64,000 nt of DNA from Sacculina carcini (Eukaryota; Arthropoda; Thecostraca; Sacculinidae), in contig OU696578.1 of the NCBI GenBank assembly GCA_916048095.2, positions 6,048,007 to 6,112,006 of the forward strand, in the 5' to 3' direction. This document shows positions 10,321 through 19,840 of this stretch, piece by piece. The translations under genes and the position numbers were made by a program. A model generated the notes under the pieces. The model ran no database searches and was not told the DNA's origin. It worked only from the letters and a program-made list of their open reading frames with translations. The stretch's first letter is position 1; each line of letters starts with the position of its first letter.

Positions 10321-10552
10321 AGACCAACACTATTAGCTGATTCAGCACTGGTCGGTGCAAGTTCACTCGCGTCGTGTGTATGCGTGCTCGTGTGTCTCGC
10401 CAGGCATCGCCATATCAGTAACCAAGCTACACGCCTTTCTAGTGATGTAGCGGTAATCGGCTCAGATTCAGTCAAATGGCCTAAATAAGCCACAGAGGGC
10501 TCTATCAGTTTATATATTCTATTGTCATCAACATTTTTTGGTGTGCGATCAG

Positions 10553-10792
10553 ACATACGAGCCAGACGCTGCCGCTCGTAGCTCAATGACGCTTGGCTTC
10601 ACCGGCTTCTGCCGCTACATGAACAGCGAGGCCAATCACGTGATGCTGCCTATGCAGCAGAACATTACAACATCGGAAGACGGCGGAGAGTTCAGTCACC
10701 CCCTGTCGCACTATTTCATCGCGTCGTCTCACAACACTTACCTGACAGGCCATCAATTGAAAGGAGAATCTTCGGTGGATCTCTACTGTCAG
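10553..10792 (+). CDS. PLCE1: Phospholipase C-epsilon-like exon, start of X domain
   Basis: An 80-codon exon with an acceptor at GATCAG (AG 10551-10552) and a donor gtgaag at 10793; phase 0 at both ends. The first part (YEPD ... [12 protein letters not shown]) corresponds to the end of the EF-hand-like segment, and the second is the start of the catalytic X domain: [19 protein letters not shown] with the first catalytic His (SSHNTYL), then [12 protein letters not shown]. These residues match PLC-epsilon more closely than the beta or delta isoforms, as I know them. The enzyme cleaves PIP2 into IP3 and diacylglycerol at membranes downstream of Ras/Rap/Rho GTPases. Upstream exons (RasGEF, PH) are not in the window. 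Confidence 0.9.
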
Positions 10793-10936
10793 GTGAAGTG
10801 ACTGTGCACTGTAACTTTGCGTCGATGTGTGTGTTTGTGACTACATAAACATTCATCATCGGTCACATTCAACATTTGGTTATGATGAACAAGAGGTATT
10901 AGACATGAATAATAATGTATTATGATGTATGGATAA

Positions 10937-11212
10937 TGTGGTTTGATTATGTATTGTGTGTGATAGAGAGCGAGTGTGTGTGTGAGGGCGTTTTAGTGTG
11001 TATGGTTCACTGTGTGTGTGGGTGTGTATGTATGTGTGACAAATGTTACGTGATGGAAAGTGATAAATAGGAGGGCGCCCTTGCGTTGGGCGATTTTTTG
11101 GTGGTCATGTTCGAAGTGAGGTGGTGTTGTGAAGTCTTGTAGGCGCGCGGGGGGCGGTGATGCCCACGCGCGCCTGTCTGCAATATATTTTAGTTGTTTG
11201 AGTTTCGTTACA
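10937..11212 (+). mobile_element. Solo LTR, family S, with 5-bp target duplication GATAA
   Basis: It begins TGTGGTTTGATT, ends GTTTCGTTACA, and is flanked by GATAA on both sides (10932-10936 and 11213-11217). The 3' half contains a GC-rich GTAGGCGCGCGG...CACGCGCGCCTGTCTG segment shared with the copies at 25648-26062 and 48297-48764. No internal region follows, so it is a solo LTR left by LTR-LTR recombination. It lacks most of the long GT tract present in the other two copies. Confidence 0.85.
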
Positions 11213-11884
11213 GATAAATCAAAGATGTCTGTATTGCATAAAATATATTGGAGTATATATCTATATTGGAGAATCAAGAGAAATAGTATTGAATAATGTT
11301 CATAAGATTGTGGGATTACTCTGCGAATGGTAACCTCTCACTGAATATGGACACTATATTGATGACAAAAATATTACACGAAGTAATACACACAAAAAAA
11401 TGCAGACACGTCCAGTCACACCGTGCCCACTTCTCACACCCCGACCACTGAGTCAAATCTATGAGTGATACATGACATATGATATCATTCATGTAATCAG
11501 ATCTGTCAGCTGACGCTACAAGCACTACCAGGTTGTGCTGCACCTTTCTTGGGATGTACGTGTCGGACAGTGCAATCCATACGTGCACACAGAGGAACAC
11601 ACACTCACCTATGCACCAGCACAGAAGATTCCACACACGCATACACATACACATACAAACAATGCAAAACATGATACACCACAAGATTGACCAGAACCAT
11701 AATGTCAAGCAAAGATGAGTTGGTTTAATATTAGTAATAATTATTTCTATTAATTACAGGCAAATATTACCGGTTACATGGGAAGACTGTAAACACCGTT
11801 ACAACAATACAGTGACCCTACGTACTAGAAGCATCAGATTCACACATATGCTCTACCGAAGCAACTAAAAGCATGGGGCCACAT

Positions 11885-11948
11885 GCAGACATACCTCACG
11901 TAGCTCGATGAATTTTTGCTTCACCGGCTTATGCCGCTACATTAACAG
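11885..11948 (+). pseudogene. Partial duplicate of the first PLC exon
   Basis: Bases such as CGTAGCTCGATGA and GCTTCACCGGCTTATGCCG closely match the exon at 10553 (CGTAGCTCAATGA, GCTTCACCGGCTTCTGCCG), with a short gap near the start (GCAGACATAC then CTCACGTAG). The match ends after ATTAACAG. It carries substitutions that break the frame. It lies about 1.1 kb downstream in the intron. Confidence 0.75.
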
Positions 11949-12211
11949 TTTGCTACATACAGACAAAATTTAAATGCGCGATAATATTTTGTAAAATTTG
12001 TGACAATGTGTTGGAATGCGAAATAGAAACCGATTGGCGGTCACACATAAATACTCTTGTTCGTGTATTTTATTATATATTGCGCAATTGCGCGCTTAAT
12101 TGTTGTGCTTGTATTATGTAGTATCTACCTGAATATATGTGATTCTCTATGCCGTATGCTTGTGTGTGTGATCGTGGAAGATAACAGCCATCATGCACAT
12201 ATGTTGAAAGT

Positions 12212-12447
12212 TGTGGTGCGCCACGTGCAACAGCGTCAAGCAACCACGTCGGGGAACCTGCCAGAAACACACGCGCAGTGTCCTCTGCCGTTGCAGCATT
12301 TTGTGTGCGGCATCATATTACACAATCATATGCATCTGCATGTGCGGCGCAACCCTGTGCATGTGTGTCCTGTGTCGCAATAAAGAGTCGTTCTAGAACC
12401 CTCGCCTCGTGTATTAGCTACGCTCCGTGGAATGTACCTTCGCCACA
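12212..12447 (+). mobile_element. Solo LTR of the TRIM superfamily, TSD AAGT
   Basis: It begins TGTGGTGCGCCACGTG and ends CCTTCGCCACA (5-bp palindromic ends TGTGG/CCACA), with AAGT on both sides (12208-12211, 12448-12451). The middle section (AACCTGCCAGAAACACACGC, then GTGCGGCATCATATTAC) is shared with the LTRs at 15941 and 16648. It contains AATAAA near 12381. No internal region is attached. Confidence 0.8.
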
Positions 12448-12681
12448 AAGTTGACTCAGTTGGTTAATTACATGGAAACCTAAGCAATTTTCTGCCCATT
12501 CAATTACAACGCACATACTTGCAAATAAAGTGTGTATTGTAAGAAAATGTGCATTGCATTTAATTGCATACATGCACAATATTGCGTATAAGCTACTTGC
12601 TATGCTGATTTGGATGGCAATATATCCACTGAATTGAGATCAGCAGAATTATGAGGGCCACTTCATATTCATCCATGGGTC

Positions 12682-13461
12682 TGTGGTTTTTGGGTTGCCA
12701 CGGATAGACACAAGCTGGTAACGTGAGTGCTACGGATCGACTGTATTTACAAGTACAGACATAACAAGACAGGCCGATCGGACACACGTACAAGCAAGCT
12801 GACGCACACATGGTTCTACAACACATACACAATGACACGGACAAGCATGCCACACAGACATACAAACAAACAGGTGTACACACAGCTGGTAGTGTCGGGA
12901 GGTGGCGCGAGACAGAAGTTGTGTCGCACCACATGGCTCCCTCACCAGAAGCGTAGCGGTATTTTCGTTGCAATATGCTGGCGGCCATACTGCATTGCAG
13001 CACGAGGCCAAGTGAATCTGCAACAATAGAGTCGACCTCGTGCTGCACAGTCGGTGGCGAACTCGGAGGTGATTGCAGAAACTGCATCCAGCAAGAAGAC
13101 GAGGCAATATTCTTGAGTTGTCTCCTTGCTGCGCAGACGTTTGCTCGTCGATGAATTTACGTCCGCCGTCCGTAGGATAAAAACGACGGAGTAGGGCACC
13201 GGACGGATTCGGTCCTGGATGGTTTGATGATGGTGTGTCTGGTCAGCAACTGATGGTGCCTAGCTCTTAGCGAGACACAGAAGGCTGCCACACAGACGGA
13301 TATGCGATGCGCACGTAGACAAAGTGCAACAGATGAGGTGCATTGAATTGTCAAATAGTTTCACTCAGCATCACAGCATCCTCACTCGGGACACCAATGT
13401 GGCGTTTGGGTTGCCACGGAACAACACAAGTTGATAACGTGAGTGCTATGGACCGACTGTG
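12682..13461 (-). mobile_element. TRIM copy A, non-coding mini LTR element
   Basis: Minus orientation. The downstream LTR at 12682-12933 reads TGTGGTGCGACACAACTT...AACCACA. The polypurine tract GGTGAGGGAGCCA lies at 12934-12946. The internal region to 13380 has no long open frame. The primer site TTGGTGTCCCGAGTGAGG is at 13380-13397. The upstream LTR starts at 13398 but is cut after 64 bp. The internal part holds the conserved stem-loop (about 13000-13048) and the box CCATCCAGGACCGAATCCGT also found in copies C and D. Confidence 0.8.
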
Positions 13462-14003
13462 CAGCACTAGGTCGACTCTATTGTTGCAAATTCACTTGGC
13501 CTCGTGCTACAGTGCAATATGACACCCAGCATATTGCGCTGTCAACGAAAATACCGCTCCGCTTCTGATGGGGGAGCCGTGTGGCGCGACACAACTTCCA
13601 TCTCGCGCCACCTCCCTACCCTACCAGCTCGTGTACGCCTGTTTGTTTGTATGCATATGTGTCATGTGTGTCCGTGTCATTGTGTATATGTATTAGGACC
13701 TTGTGCGCGACAGCTTGTTGTTTGTAGGACCATGTGTGAGTGCCGTCTGGGCTGCCACGGATAGACCCTAACAGCTCAGACAAGTTGATAACGTGAGTGA
13801 TATTGTCCGACTGTATTTACAAGTACAGATATATCAGGACAGCACGATCGGACAGACGTACAAACAAGCTCACGCACACATAGTCATACAGCACATGCAC
13901 CATGGCAGGAACAAACATGACATACGGACATACAGACAAGCAGGCGTACACACAGCTGGTAGGCTCGGGAGGTGGCGCGAGACGCAAGTTGTGTCACACC
14001 ACA
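13462..14003. mobile_element. TRIM copies B (+) and B' (-), LTRs joined in inverted orientation
   Basis: 13462-13579 is the end of a + internal region with the conserved hairpin and the polypurine tract GATGGGGGAGCC. From 13580 a + LTR (TGTGGCGCGACACAAC) runs to about 13750. It passes directly into a minus-strand LTR of the same family whose outer end (CACACCACA) is at 14003. The left end abuts the truncated LTR of copy A at CGACTGT|GCAGCAC, a junction with short shared sequence. Confidence 0.7.
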
Positions 14004-14007
14004 GGCC

Positions 14008-15091
14008 TGTGGCGCGCTACATGTATCCGATTCTCGCACAACCATACGGAAGCAGCGACAGCTTAGTGTGTTTTTGCAGCTATTTGTATGTCTGCATGTC
14101 GTGTTGTGTTTGACCGTCATTGTGTGTGATTAACCAATTGTATGTTTGTATGCTTGTCTGAATTTGTGACGTCTTCGTTTTGTCCTATTGTGTCAACTAC
14201 AGTCGGTCCAACTAACTCACATTGTGAACTTGTGTCGCTCCGTAACTACCTAAACGCCACATTGGTGCCCCGAGTGAAAATGATGTGATGCTGGGTGAAA
14301 TATATTTGACCTGTGCCTCATCTGACTGCATTCGCCTCGCATAGTCGTCACGCATTCGTCTCCGTCATAGTCCTCTGCGCCTCACTGAGAGCGAAGCATC
14401 ATCAGCTACTTACCAGACGAACCAGCATCATATCATCCAGAACCGACTCCGTCCGGTGTTCAAAGCAACAATTATCCAGCTATCGCCGGACATTAAACCA
14501 CCGAAGAGTAAACGTCTGCGCAGCAAGAAGACAACACAATGAATATTGCCTCGTTTTCTCGCTGGATGTGGTTTCTGCATGTCAAATTCAACATTCAATT
14601 GAATATCTACTCCGATGATACGACTAGAATAAAAAATTTCCGAAGTTCGCCTCCGGGCTGCGCAGCACGAGGTCAACTTTATTGTTCGAAATTCACTTGG
14701 CCTCGTGCTGCCGTGCAGTATGGCACACCAGAATCTCACGTTGTAGACTCATCGAAAAATACCGACACCGATTTTAGCCAAAATATTCACCAAGCCATAC
14801 TGCTTCGCTTTAGGTGGGGGAGCCCTGTGGCCCGCCACTTGTATCCGATTCTCGCGCCACCATACGGAAGCAGGGACAGCTTAGTGTGTTTTTACAGCTA
14901 TGTGCATGTCTGTATGTCGTGTTGTGTTTGACCGTCATTGAGTGTGTGTGTGTGATCATTTGTATGTTTGTATGCTTGCCTGAATGTGTGACATCTTCGC
15001 TTCGTCCTCTTGTGTCAAATACAGTCGGTCCAACTAGCTCACATTGTGAACTTGTGTCTTGAACACGCTCCGTGGCCACCTAAACGCCACA
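14008..15091 (+). mobile_element. TRIM copy C, complete mini LTR element
   Basis: Complete at 1084 bp. 5' LTR 14008-14261 (TGTGGCGCGCTACATG...CTAAACGCCACA) and 3' LTR 14826-15091 (TGTGGCCCGCCACTTG...CTAAACGCCACA) are closely similar. The primer site TTGGTGCCCCGAGTGA follows the 5' LTR at 14262, and the tract TAGGTGGGGGAGCCC precedes the 3' LTR. The internal 564 bp encode nothing recognisable. They contain the box CCAGAACCGACTCCGTCCGG and the conserved hairpin at 14665-14713. Flanking bases (GGCC and GGTA) do not match, so a target duplication is not evident. It must be mobilised by proteins of another element. Confidence 0.88.
14665..14713 (+). other. Conserved stem-loop of the TRIM internal region
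   Basis: GCAGCACGAGG pairs with CCTCGTGCTGC over 11 bp across a loop of about 27 nt (TCAACTTTATTG...). The same arms and spacing recur at 13002-13048 (minus copy), 13462-13511 (one arm mutated) and 16516-16563, always just upstream of the polypurine tract. Confidence 0.8.
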
Positions 15092-15439
15092 GGTACATTT
15101 GTCGGGATATGTATACCCCACATATCCCCCAGGATCTATATTTTACTGTATTGGCACGTAAAACTCAATGAAATATCACACACACACAGACAATAACGCG
15201 ATGTTAGAAGCTTGAAAGCTTATTAGCCCATATAATGTTGAACGATAATAACAAAAATACAAACAAACTACACTACACACAAGACGAAAAAGCTGTTAGA
15301 AATAGCGCTTATTAATAGCGACGACAGCACGGAGGCAACGAGATGTTGCATTGCATTTGTGCAACGCTGCATATTATACTATGTCCACCGGTTATCAATA
15401 TTTCACCTGTCATCGGCAATTAAACAATGTTTGCCTATT

Positions 15440-15890
15440 TCCTGAGTTAGTACTTACTAACTTCTTTTTTGAACGCGTGTACCGATTTACTCTTTCTGAT
15501 CTTTTCAGGTAGGTCGATCCATTGATTTACTGCAGTGTGAAAGAAATTCATAATTTTTTATTTTGTGCGTGACTTTGTAGCATAAAATTGTTGCATAAAA
15601 TTTGTAGCATGTTGGGTGTCGCTGTTCAATTCCAACCTTCCTTGTTAATTTCACCAGTAGTATGTTGTAAAATTCTTGGAATATTTTCGTGACGCCATAC
15701 CGTGTCCTTGAAGCCATACCGTGTCCTTGAAGCTTAAAAAATTGAGTTCTTTAATTTAGCCTCAGTGTGATCTCGATAATGTGAATGTATAATACTACGA
15801 ATCGCTTGTTTTTGAGCAATTTCCACTATTTAATATGGGCTGGACAGGTATTTCCCCATGCCTCGCATATAGGTATATGAGGTTTTAAAA
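15440..15890 (-). pseudogene. LINE RT C-terminal fragment
   Basis: Minus-strand frames give the C-terminal tail of a CR1/Rex/jockey-like LINE: SIIHSHYRDHT-like text, RLELNSDTQHATNFM, and FFHTAVNQWIDLPEKIRKSKSVHAFKKEV, which is the usual FF-x-W-LP...F end. Several stops and shifts. A 19-bp direct duplication (AAGCCATACCGTGTCCTTG) lies at about 15711-15731. The stretch 15092-15440 before it has CA repeats and nothing recognised. Confidence 0.65.
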
Positions 15891-15940
15891 ATGTATGAGG
15901 TATACAAATGTGTCATAAATGGTTTTTTGGTCTGTAAATT

Positions 15941-16757
15941 TGTGGTGCGTCACGAGCTCCCACGCCACGCACCACTTCATAGAACTTGCCATAAGCATAC
16001 GCGCAGTGTCCTCTACCCTTGCAACATTTTGTGTGCGGCGTCATATTACATAATCCTATGCATCTGCATGTGCGGTGCAATATTATGCATGTGTGCCCTG
16101 TGTTGCAATATACAGTCGGAACAGAGCACTAGTCTTGTGTGCTTGTGTGGCTCCGGGGCGAGGCAATCACCATATTTGTGAACCCGACGTGATGGTGTGG
16201 TGCTGTGTTAAATCTCACCGGCGCCTCATCCGCGCTATCTACATTCGTCATCTACCTGCGCCGCGTTTCTCTGTCAGCAGCCGTCTGTGCCTGGCTATGA
16301 GGGCGTCTCACCATAAGCTGCTGGCAAGAGTAACCAGCATCACACCATCGAGAACCGACTCCGTCCGGCGCGTACGCCATCGGTCTTCTGATACCGCTGG
16401 ACGTACAAACATCATAAGCAACCTTCTGCGCAGCAAGGGTTCAACACAATCAATATTGGTTTGACTCCTTTCTGGCTACAGTCTCTGCAACTACTACTTG
16501 TTTCGCCACCTGACTGCGCAGCACGAGGTCGACTTGTGTCAAATCTACTTGGCCTCGTGCTGCGGTGCAGTATGGCGCGCCGGTTTTCTACGCCGGCGTA
16601 ATCAACACCGACTCATCACCAACGCTCCGATTCTGGTGGGGGAGGTCTGTGGTGCGCCACTTGCAAACACGCCACGCACCACTTCGTAGAACCTGCCAGA
16701 AGCACACGCGCAGTAACATCTGTCCTTGCAGCATTTTTTGTGCGGCATCATATTCCA
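15941..16757 (+). mobile_element. TRIM copy D, tRNA-Trp-type mini LTR element
   Basis: 5' LTR 15941-16174 begins TGTGGTGCGTCACGAG and ends CACCATA. The primer site TTTGTGAACCCGACGTGAT (16175 on) resembles the tRNA-Trp site TGGTGACCCCGACGTGA of CsRn1/Kabuki elements. The internal region to 16633 is non-coding and shares the box ATCGAGAACCGACTCCGTCC and the stem-loop (16516-16563) with copies A to C. The tract TGGTGGGGGAGGTC precedes the 3' LTR at 16648, which is cut after about 107 bp (…GCATCATATT). Confidence 0.82.
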
Positions 16758-17215
16758 AGTCGGCCGCTCCCCAGCAGCCTGAAAAGGCTGCTGATTGGCG
16801 ACCACAATGGGTCGCCAATCGGCCGGTCAACTTCCCGACGAATCCTGCTGGCAAATCGGCAGCGATGCCAGTTAGCCAGGGCGAAAAAACCGGCCGCGTA
16901 ACAGGCTTCCAAGCCCGCAGAGCGGTCGTCTCCGAGCCGGAGGAAATCCGGAGAGTGAACGGTGGATCAACACAAGAGCCGTCGTTCAGTCAATTCAGCC
17001 TCGCCGAGGAGTGATGGCGATCATCTTCCGGTGACAAACCCAGTGCGGGGCCTGCTTCTCTGCGTGCGGCGGTTGCACCGCCTTCCGCCCACAACGCGGC
17101 GACTCCCACCACTGTCAAGAAGGAGGATAGTTGCTCTAGGCGGAAGCTTTTCGCCTCTCCAAGCGGGTCCCCACCTGACGCGGAGAGAGGAAGATCAGCC
17201 AAGCGATGCGATTAG
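16758..17215 (+). other. GC-rich, strongly folded segment of unknown origin
   Basis: Sharp composition change at 16758. Two adjacent perfect hairpins occur: 16772-16793 (CAGCAGCCT-GAAA-AGGCTGCTG, 9 bp with a GNRA-type tetraloop) and 16794-16819 (ATTGGCGACC-ACAATG-GGTCGCCAAT, 10 bp). CGGCCGGT at 16820-16827 can pair with ACCGGCCG at 16889-16896, enclosing CTGGCA...TGCCAG. Further short hairpins lie at about 17070-17090 and 17139-17158. Open frames across 16800-17004 and 16962-17215 (arginine- and proline-rich) match nothing I recognise. It could be the 5' end of a non-LTR element. Confidence 0.5.
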
Positions 17216-17734
17216 ATACCTGTGCTACCTGGTTTTTTAATTTATATGGTCCTGTATTTGGCTGCAACATTTACAAGACGACATCAATTGTAAAATATAG
17301 CATAGGCCGTAGTGGCTTGTTTGCTTGTCATTTGAACAAACAATACATTATGTACATCACACAAAATTCAACACTAAAACTAAAGTATAAACTACCAATT
17401 TAAACACCAAAATAATCAAGTGAAAGATGAATCGAAAAAATACGGAACATATGTGATGTAATTGGAAACCACTTGTCGGTGAGCGCATGGTTTTGGTGTG
17501 CATATGTATAAGTATATGTGTGAGTGTGTGTTTGTGTGTGTGCGGCTGGTCTGTCTTGTGTTGAGGTGTGTTGTGTTGACCTTTGAGAAGGTCAAAGGCC
17601 GGTTGTGTAAGCGTGAGGCAGTTGATTTGTGGATCGGATAGTGTGCGGTTGTGCAGGTAGTAGAAGGCTTCAACACTTTGTCACATATGACGTCACACTC
17701 CCCCTTGCCCCCCTCTGACGTCAATTTTTTTTGC

Positions 17735-17828
17735 TTTAACCTGACCTAACCTAACCCAGCCCAACACAACCTAACCTAACCCAACGCAACTAAACCTAAC
17801 CTAACTTAATCCAACACGACCTAACACG
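17735..17828 (-). repeat. Degenerate TTAGG-type repeats
   Basis: The + strand shows repeated CCTAACCTAACC and CTAACCTAACTT units with drifted copies between them; read on the minus strand these are TTAGG repeats, the arthropod telomere motif. They sit at the truncated end of the Ty3 fragment 17829-19140. The stretch 17216-17734 before them holds AT-rich DNA and TG repeats but no gene. Confidence 0.7.
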
Positions 17829-19140
17829 AATTTTGAAAAACTGTCGATTATCACTAGCAGGTATCTGAATCCATCTTCACTCCAGGGAAGCTTGGCGTTG
17901 TCCATTGAGACCGTTTTCCGAGGGGCCGGTTCGCCATTCCTGGGTATCTGCATGGTCACCTTTGGCTCATAGGAGCGTTTATGACGCGCACAAGTCTGGC
18001 AACAGCTGCAAACGGTCTTGACTGTGTCGTGCATGTCTATCCAGTACAACTCTGAACGCAAGGCCTCAAGCGTTTTCTCAATCCAGAAGTGCCCCTGTTT
18101 GTGATATTGAGCAGTGATATCACCTTGAAGCTTGTCCGGAACAACCACACGTTTCCGCTTCATCAGCAGCCCATCTTTCAAATGCATGTGCTCGCATCGC
18201 CTGAACCGACCTTCCCTTATGCCACCAAGTTCTCTGAGTTGGCGTTTTGCGCCGGATATCGATGCATCGTCGTTCTGAGTCTTTCTGAGCTGGTCAATAT
18301 TGCATGATTCGACATGATATATGCATTTTTCGGCATTTTCGTGGTCGATGAGTGTTGGATCGATTGGATATTCCAATCTACTCAAATGATCAGCAGCTGC
18401 ATTTTTCACCCCTGCTATGTACACCACTTCGTAATCTTGCAATGCTTCAAGCTCCAGTAACCATCTAGCGAATTTTCCTCTTGGGTCCTTCTGCCTCTTC
18501 ATCCATACCAGATAATTATGTTCTGTAATGAATACCACCTTCTTGGCCGCTTGCAAATACTACCACCATTTTCGAACGGCGGCGACCATTGCCCAAGCTT
18601 CCAGCATTCCGGCAGAGTAATTCTTTTGTGCGGTTGTTAGTCCCGCCGAAGAGAAAGATATCGGCTGGAGTTGCCCTTTACCATCTTTCTGTGTCAGCAG
18701 CCCTCCAACTCCCGTTGTACTTGCGTCTGTGCTCACATAGAACGCTTCGGACCATTTTGGATATTTCAGTGTTGGACATTCCACCAGGGCTGATTTCACC
18801 GGTTTGAAGCTAGTTTCACATTCCTGGTTCCAAACCCATGGTATGTTATTCTTGGTTAGGCGATGTAAAGGGGCGCACATTTTCGCCATGTTTTTCACAA
18901 AATGTCTGTAGAAATTCGCGAATCACAAAAATCGTCGAAGCGCCTTGACGCCGTTCGGCCGTTGCCATTCTCTCATTGATGCTACGTGCGACTGCAGCGG
19001 TCGGCAGCCTTCAGCAGATATATCATGGCCCACGAATTCACCTCCTTTGCAACCAAACTTACACTTATCTACTCTCAATTGTAATCCTGCTCGTCGAAAC
19101 GCGGACAATGTCTGTTCAATGTGCTTCACGTGATTTCACA
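17829..19140 (-). pseudogene. Ty3-type pol fragment (RT thumb, RNase H, integrase)
   Basis: From right to left on the minus strand: RT thumb (LQLRVDKCKFGCKGGEFVGHDIS), RNase H tether (FVKNMAKMCAPLHRLTK, WNQECETSFKPVKSAL), RNase H (FYVSTDASTTGVGGLLTQ, QKNYSAGMLEAWAMVAAV), HNYLVWMKRQ and AAADHLSRLEYPID, then the integrase zinc domain (HFWIEKTLEALRS ... CCQTCARHKRS) and the beginning of the core (LLVIIDSFSKFV). Breaks at about 18559 and 18900. Both ends are truncated; no LTR found. It is a different Ty3 lineage from the mag-like element. Confidence 0.85.
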
Positions 19141-19174
19141 AAAGGTCTATATATGAGATCGTATCTGTAACTGT

Positions 19175-19372
19175 TTGACGGCACCGGCCTCGATACGGAA
19201 AACATTGCATCATTGTGGTGATCATTTGCATCCGCGTGAACAAGGTAATGTGCGGTGTGAGCTGGCATTCTCCTACGCTCTACCCGAGACAATTAACGTT
19301 CTAATCTACGCCACGTTTGAAAACGAAATCACAATTGACAGCACCGGACGTGTCAGCACAGATTTTCAACTA
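19175..19372 (+). pseudogene. Polinton/Maverick capsid-region protein, C-terminal fragment
   Basis: The frame gives GNVRCELAFSYALPETINVL followed by IYATFENEITID and STDF. This is the C-terminal signature of a conserved Polinton (Maverick) virion-type protein, whose members usually end in GNLRxELxF...TVNVIVYAEFDNxIEID...TDY. It stops at TAA 19373 just before the protease-like segment, the gene order seen in Polintons. Only a fragment is present; no polymerase B or integrase accompanies it. Confidence 0.65.
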
Positions 19373-19607
19373 TAAACGCTCTTGAATTGCAACGGCTGCT
19401 CGACACAGTCGCCACGTTTCGGGGGGTTTGGGCGTGCGACCGGCTGAAACATTTCACATTTGCTCGCGGTGTGCGCACATAAATTATTGTGAATATACAA
19501 CCACGCTGGCAATCGGGTCTGCATTGGGTGGTGTTTGCCTGGGACGGTGAAAATCTCCAATATTTCGACTCGGTCGGACTCGGACGTGTGTGGACAGTAC
19601 TGTGCAC
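19373..19607 (+). pseudogene. Adenain-like cysteine protease fragment (Polinton PRO)
   Basis: After the stop, the same general region reads ATFRGVWACDRL, one in-frame stop (ACA TAA ATT near 19480), then LHWVVFAWDGENLQYFDSVG. The HW(V/I)xF and YFDSxG blocks are the catalytic-His region of the Ulp1/adenovirus-type proteases of Polintons. The C-terminal half with the catalytic Cys is missing. Annotated only as a broken relic. Confidence 0.65.
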
Positions 19608-19614
19608 AGTACAG

Positions 19615-19840
19615 TAGATAGATTATTTTTGCAATTTGAAAATACGAAGAAGATCGGTTCTGTACTTTGTTCCCCAGACCAAATTACAATAGTTCAGATG
19701 CGGTAATATAAGAGATTTGTAAAGGAGACACAGTTGTTTGGAATCCAGTAACTTTTGAGCTCGACTTATCATACCGTTTATTTGAGCAACTGCGTTACAA
19801 CGTATGAAATTTGTGATTTGTAAAACAAGTCAGAGTCAAC
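19615..19840 (-). pseudogene. LINE RT thumb fragment
   Basis: One minus frame reads INGMISRAQKLLDSKQLCLL followed by YKSLILPHLNYCNLVWGTKY and LLRIFKLQK. This is the RT thumb common to CR1/jockey/Rex LINEs (LYxSLIxPHLxYCNxVWG). Nothing else of the element remains. Confidence 0.75.
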
